From: Strigops habroptila | Taxonomy: Eukaryota; Chordata; Aves; Psittaciformes; Psittacidae | Direction of reading: 5' to 3' | NCBI RefSeq assembly: GCF_004027225.2 | Contig: NC_044279.2 | Location: 46,276,744 to 46,340,743, forward strand | DNA: 64,000 nt | The notes under the pieces: generated by a model | Seen by the model: only the letters and a program-made list of their open reading frames with translations | Databases searched by the model: none | What the model was told of the DNA's origin: nothing | Shown here: positions 59,801-64,000 of the stretch, piece by piece | Layout: each line of letters opens with the position of its first letter | How positions within the stretch are numbered: position 1 is the stretch's first letter | Program-made: the position numbers and the translations under genes

Positions 59801-62800
59801 TTTTGGTGTAAAACTGGTTAGTAGAGGGTGCCTCAAAGGGAGAACAAAAGTGCCCTATAAAGCATTTTATTTGTTTTATGTAAAGCACAAACAATTTATG
59901 GAAATGACATTTAACTGATTATTCAATGTCCAATTATTCACACATAAAATAATGCCTGAAGTTGGAGAAATAAAACACTGAATGACTCCATTTAGGAAAT
60001 CCTTTTGACTCAAGTGCTTTCCTTGAAACAGCAAATAGCTGGATGACCTCAAGCACATATTTAATTGCACATTGTAATAAAGCACTGTAATTAGCAATTA
60101 CTTAGGAATGAAGATTTAAAACACTTAACAGCTACTACAGGCATGCATTTATTCAAAAGGTTTTGTTTTCTTTTGACTTCTTGTAGTATAAACTAAGTTC
60201 CCTCCTGAATGTAGCTTATATGGGAGTTCTCCAAATGGTTCCTCTGGGTGTGCAAAGGTGAGTGGGTTTGCTTGACAGCAGATCGCTAATGGCTGTAGGG
60301 TTCTCCTTTCTTAGAGGATAAAACTAAGCTTGCAGGAGGGCAGTGGAAGGCACACATTTAGCCAGGCTCACAGTGTATTGGCCAAGCACATGGGCCAGCA
60401 CTCTAATCTTGATTTTCCTCTTTTCTTTTTTCCCTTTTTCTTTCCCTCACCAGGTAGAGGCAGTTTTGGTGGCACTGACCTGTGTATCACTTCACAGTGG
60501 ATTACATTCTGCTGGCAACAGAAACATAGCACAGGTGGGCAGCTCTGCCTTAAAAAATAATAAATGTGATGAGAACAGAAGGCTATGTGTGTGCATACTT
60601 ATAATTAATTACATGTTAATTTGAAAGCTTTCAAATAAAAAATGGACTGTATAATAGAGGCAAAAAAGAGAAGCAGAACAAATTTTTAAAGTGGTACTGA
60701 GACCATGATTGCATAAAAATACTGGTGTGCCCTTAAGTTTGGTGGCAGTGATTTAATTAATAAATTAGCTTACTGGTTGAAATCCTGATTCATATGGCTC
60801 TGTTACCTTAACTGAGGAAAGCAGCAACTCCTATTCAAAAGTCTTGATCCATGGTGCAAGAATATCATGCTGTTTGGATGGGGAAAACAATGTGCTTGTA
60901 TTATTTCTTTGCCAATATCAAAGAGTTCGATAGTGCCCAAAGCATGTTCTCATGTTTTGCATGCTGATGTGTTTCTCTCTGCTGTTGCCTGCTATTCAGG
61001 GACAGCCTGTATCACGCTGTACTGGGCACATACATCACACCAGATGAGGCTGCTGAGAAAATGCTATAATCTCTTTAGTGCTGCACATTTTGATGTGCTT
61101 GGAAGGTCTTACTAGGCACTAACATGTGGGCTTACCTGGGGAGGAATTAGTGCTATTGCTAAAGTATGTTCCTTCAATAGCACTGTCCCATTTTCATCCT
61201 GTTCACTCATCCTACAAGGAAGCAAACCTGACAGGACCAAGCAGGTGCGGAAAGCAGCCCTCTCTTCCCAATGCTAAAGATTTATTTTTCTCTATGTTTA
61301 TGAGGTCCCCTGCTCCCAAATCTCTCTCTTGTTCTGACCATGGGAAAAAGCGTGCCCCTGGGATGACTGAAGGCTTGTTCTAGACCGTGAAAAGAGTAAA
61401 GGACTGTGTTTGCACAGTGCAGGGTGAATCAGTGTAGAGACCAGAGCAGGGACAGCAAATCACATAAGAAAAAGATCTTCATCCTGGGACAGGCATATTC
61501 AGGAAAAGAAATGCCGCACAGCTATCATATATTCTGGTTCCAAAGAGCGGCAATTAGGAGTCCGGCCCAGGCATGAACAATTCAATTTCAGCTGTCTGTT
61601 TTTTATATGGCCACTGGAATGTGTCCTGGGGACCCTATGGAGCCAAGCACACAGTTTGGCTCCAGGATGTCACAGGGCGAGAGACATGGACAGATATATG
61701 TCCTGGCACCTGCAACTCCCATTTAGTACATCTGTTCTACTTTTCACAGATGAAAAGTCCCGCATGGGGACCTCTCCTGGGCCAGGCAGGACCTGCACCA
61801 AATGGATAAGTGCATTGACAGAGGCGAGAGTTTCCCCAGCTGAGTCTGGGGGTTTCCCTGGTGACCTGCTGTTGTCAAACATAATTTCAGAAAAGCTTAT
61901 CGAGGGGGAAGCACCAAACTGGCAGCCCGACCTAGATGCTAAGATGTCCTACTATGTTAAAAAAGAAAAAGGGCTCAAATCACATGCTGAATTTGAAGCA
62001 CCAGTGGTGTTGCTGGCTTCCAGGGGACAGGTAGCATCTGACATAGGTCTTCAGGTTCTGTGGTGCAAGGGCCTGCCTTTCTGGTTTAGTTTGACATCCC
62101 AAACCCCTTCATCCCCAAAGAACACACACCCAAACCCAAAACAGGGCATAAAAAGAGAACTGCCTAACTGCGGTGCTCTTAAGGGGTCAGTCACCACAGC
62201 TGCTACATCCCACAGATTAACCTAGTGGTTTCTTTTCATTTGGAAGCTCAAGAGACTGTGGTTGGTGGGAGAGAGAAACCAATAGAAAAAATATGGTGTA
62301 AATAGAACATATGGGGAAAGGATAATGCCCTAAACACGGAGCAGTATTCAAAACATCTGGGGCAGTGTTGGGTTGTGCACGTTACTGGTATACAACATGC
62401 CCTGAAGACTGGGTGTGTATAGGTGTAATTTCTGCAAATGTTGACAAGAGAATTACTGCTGTTAAGTTTATCCTGGCTTTAGTATGCTTAGATATTTATG
62501 AGGACTAAATGGTAGAACTGTCCCATTCAAATACCAGGTCATTACTCAGAGCACAATGGCATGATAATTACAGTACTGTTCGTGGTCACAGTTTATGTTA
62601 CTCATTTAGTATATTGGTGCTGCTAGCATACCGCGAAGGTGAATTACATTAAATTATTACTTTCTCTGAGAAGTTTTGTCGTATAGCTGTAAAGTATAAA
62701 CCATTTTCACAAAGTTTCCTATTCTGGCTAAACTATGCACATAAATCTGTGTTCACAAGAGGTTGTTGTAGAGATGTCTATGCTCCTATGCTTCCCAGTG

Positions 62801-64000
62801 ATACATTGGAGGCGCTCTGCTCTTTCTTAGAGGTTTTCTTTGTAATTGTAAGTGTTGGTTTGTTATTTTGGTTTTACTTCTAGTCCCATTTCACACTAAT
62901 CTGCTTCATTTCATGTGGCAGTCCCATCAGATCAGAGCAGTTAAGCGTTTCTGGATCACAACAGAATTTGAAGGGGAATAAGACAAAAGTGTGCAGGAAG
63001 CAAGGACCAGGATTCAGCAGTGCCCTGCTCCATTTCCAGTCTGCCTCAGCACAGGGTTAGGATGAGCTGAATGGAGGGGAGCACTGTCCTGCAGACAAGA
63101 AGGTTCATGTCTAGCTGTAATAACTGGGTTTAGGAAGGCGAACATTGCACAGCATGGAGGTCAAAACTGAGTAAGTTGTAGGTACAGTTGCTTCTTTACC
63201 TTGTTTCAGCAAGAAGAATCTAGAAGACCACAGCCAGCCACATCTAATCCCAGCCTTGCCCTTGTATGGGGCTCAGGCAGAGTTTCAGAGAGCAGATACG
63301 CTCTTCAGCATTGTCAATTTTGGCTGCTTCCCCCGTGATGGGTGGGCAGGATCCCGAAGATACAGATTATCCTTTTTTTTTCCTTTTCCCTGAGTGAAGT
63401 GTGACTTTATTGAATCAGGGAAATCACATTAGAATTACGCTGTGGATGATGTATCCTAGATGGTTAGGTCTTCAGATACGTAGAGGAACGCTCAGTGAGT
63501 CAGCCCTGCAATTTTTGGTGGAGTAGGTCTATTCCGGCGTGTGGGTGTTCGCAGAACAATTACGTAAGTGTCAGGGTAGCGAGCAACTTTTGACATTTCT
63601 GGCAGCTTAACTGAGTTCTTTTCACTCAAAAATACACTAATTGTTGTTCTCCTGCATTAAACACACATCATTGCCTTAACTGGATTCGGGAGGCATTTTT
63701 TTAAAGTGTCAGTTGCCAGGGCAAGATATTGGAGCAGTTTTACTCTTGAGAAAACAGGAGGTTTTTCACAGTTACAGTGAGACGAACATTTGTGAGAACT
63801 GTTTCAAATCATATAAGAGGGTGCGAAAGTTGCTATGCCATATGCCTGGAATTTACTATGGTAAAGCTAATTACTGCCACTGAACGCAAGGTCCCGTCAG
63901 CATTTTCATCATCACACCCACCCTCAACACCTTTTCTCCCTCTTTTTTTATTTTTTAGTTTTAGTTTGCCTGACTTTTTTTGCCTGTATAGTTTTTGGGC

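Larger units (their letters stand above)
56020..64000. other. Intergenic DNA upstream of DUSP6, no gene recognised
   Basis: AT-rich sequence without recognisable exons. The longest frame (189 codons, 61656-62225, plus) shows no domain. A C16 run lies at 56876-56891 and an inverted repeat at 56251-56272. No transposon or RNA gene was recognised. Regulatory elements of DUSP6 may be present but cannot be identified from one sequence. Confidence 0.5.

Noticed and set aside
61656..62225. 189-codon plus-strand open frame
   Set aside because: No recognisable domain, no splice or promoter context, ordinary composition; a protein search would be needed to revive it.
1..64000. CRISPR array, operons, bacterial features
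   Set aside because: The sequence is vertebrate nuclear DNA; no regularly spaced direct repeats with unique spacers exist.
1..64000. tRNA, rRNA or known small RNA genes
   Set aside because: No cloverleaf with A and B boxes or other recognisable RNA gene was found by eye; a covariance-model search could still find one.

Overview
The window is vertebrate nuclear DNA and almost certainly from a bird. It carries DUSP6 with avian-like sequence, several CR1 LINE fragments (one ending in the typical ATTCTATGA repeat), and a nearly complete ERVL-type provirus whose LTR resembles a family common in bird, especially songbird, genomes. The species cannot be fixed from the sequence. Gene density is very low: one cellular protein-coding gene in 64 kb.

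Layout. 1-27987 is AT-rich intergenic DNA with old transposon relics: a gag-like relic at 5.2 kb, CR1 pieces at 6.0, 14.0 and 24.9 kb, an older LINE-like piece at 20.3 kb, and small tandem and inverted repeats. 27988-35331 is a complete minus-strand provirus with 5-bp target duplications, two LTRs about 1% different by eye, a tRNA-Lys(1,2)-type primer site, gag, protease-RT and RNase H-integrase, and no env. 35332-50065 is intergenic. 50066-54440 holds the DUSP6 3' UTR and coding region on the minus strand in three coding exons with canonical splice sites. A CpG-rich promoter region covers about 53930-56000. 56020-64000 is AT-rich flank with no recognisable exon.

How the parts work. DUSP6 (MKP-3) is the cytoplasmic dual-specificity phosphatase that dephosphorylates ERK1/2 and is itself induced by FGF/ERK signalling through ETS factors. 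The reading frame looks intact (382 codons), with the ERK-binding rhodanese-like domain in exon 1 and the HCx5R phosphatase domain across exons 2 and 3. Upstream are a CpG island, a cluster of GGAA cores, a duplicated 14-bp motif, a G-rich tract and a minimal upstream reading frame. The wide empty flanks fit the known position of DUSP6 beside a large regulatory desert (KITLG on one side, POC1B/GALNT4 on the other in other vertebrates); that is inference, since no neighbour gene is visible.

The most unusual item is the 5' end of the provirus. Its first AUG, in strong context, opens a frame rich in hydrophobic, membrane-like segments. That frame meets the gag frame with a -1 offset exactly at an 11-base U run. 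Gag and pol share one frame and are separated by a single UAG, and pol has only two nonsense codons, 87 nt apart. This expression layout deserves comparison with sibling copies.
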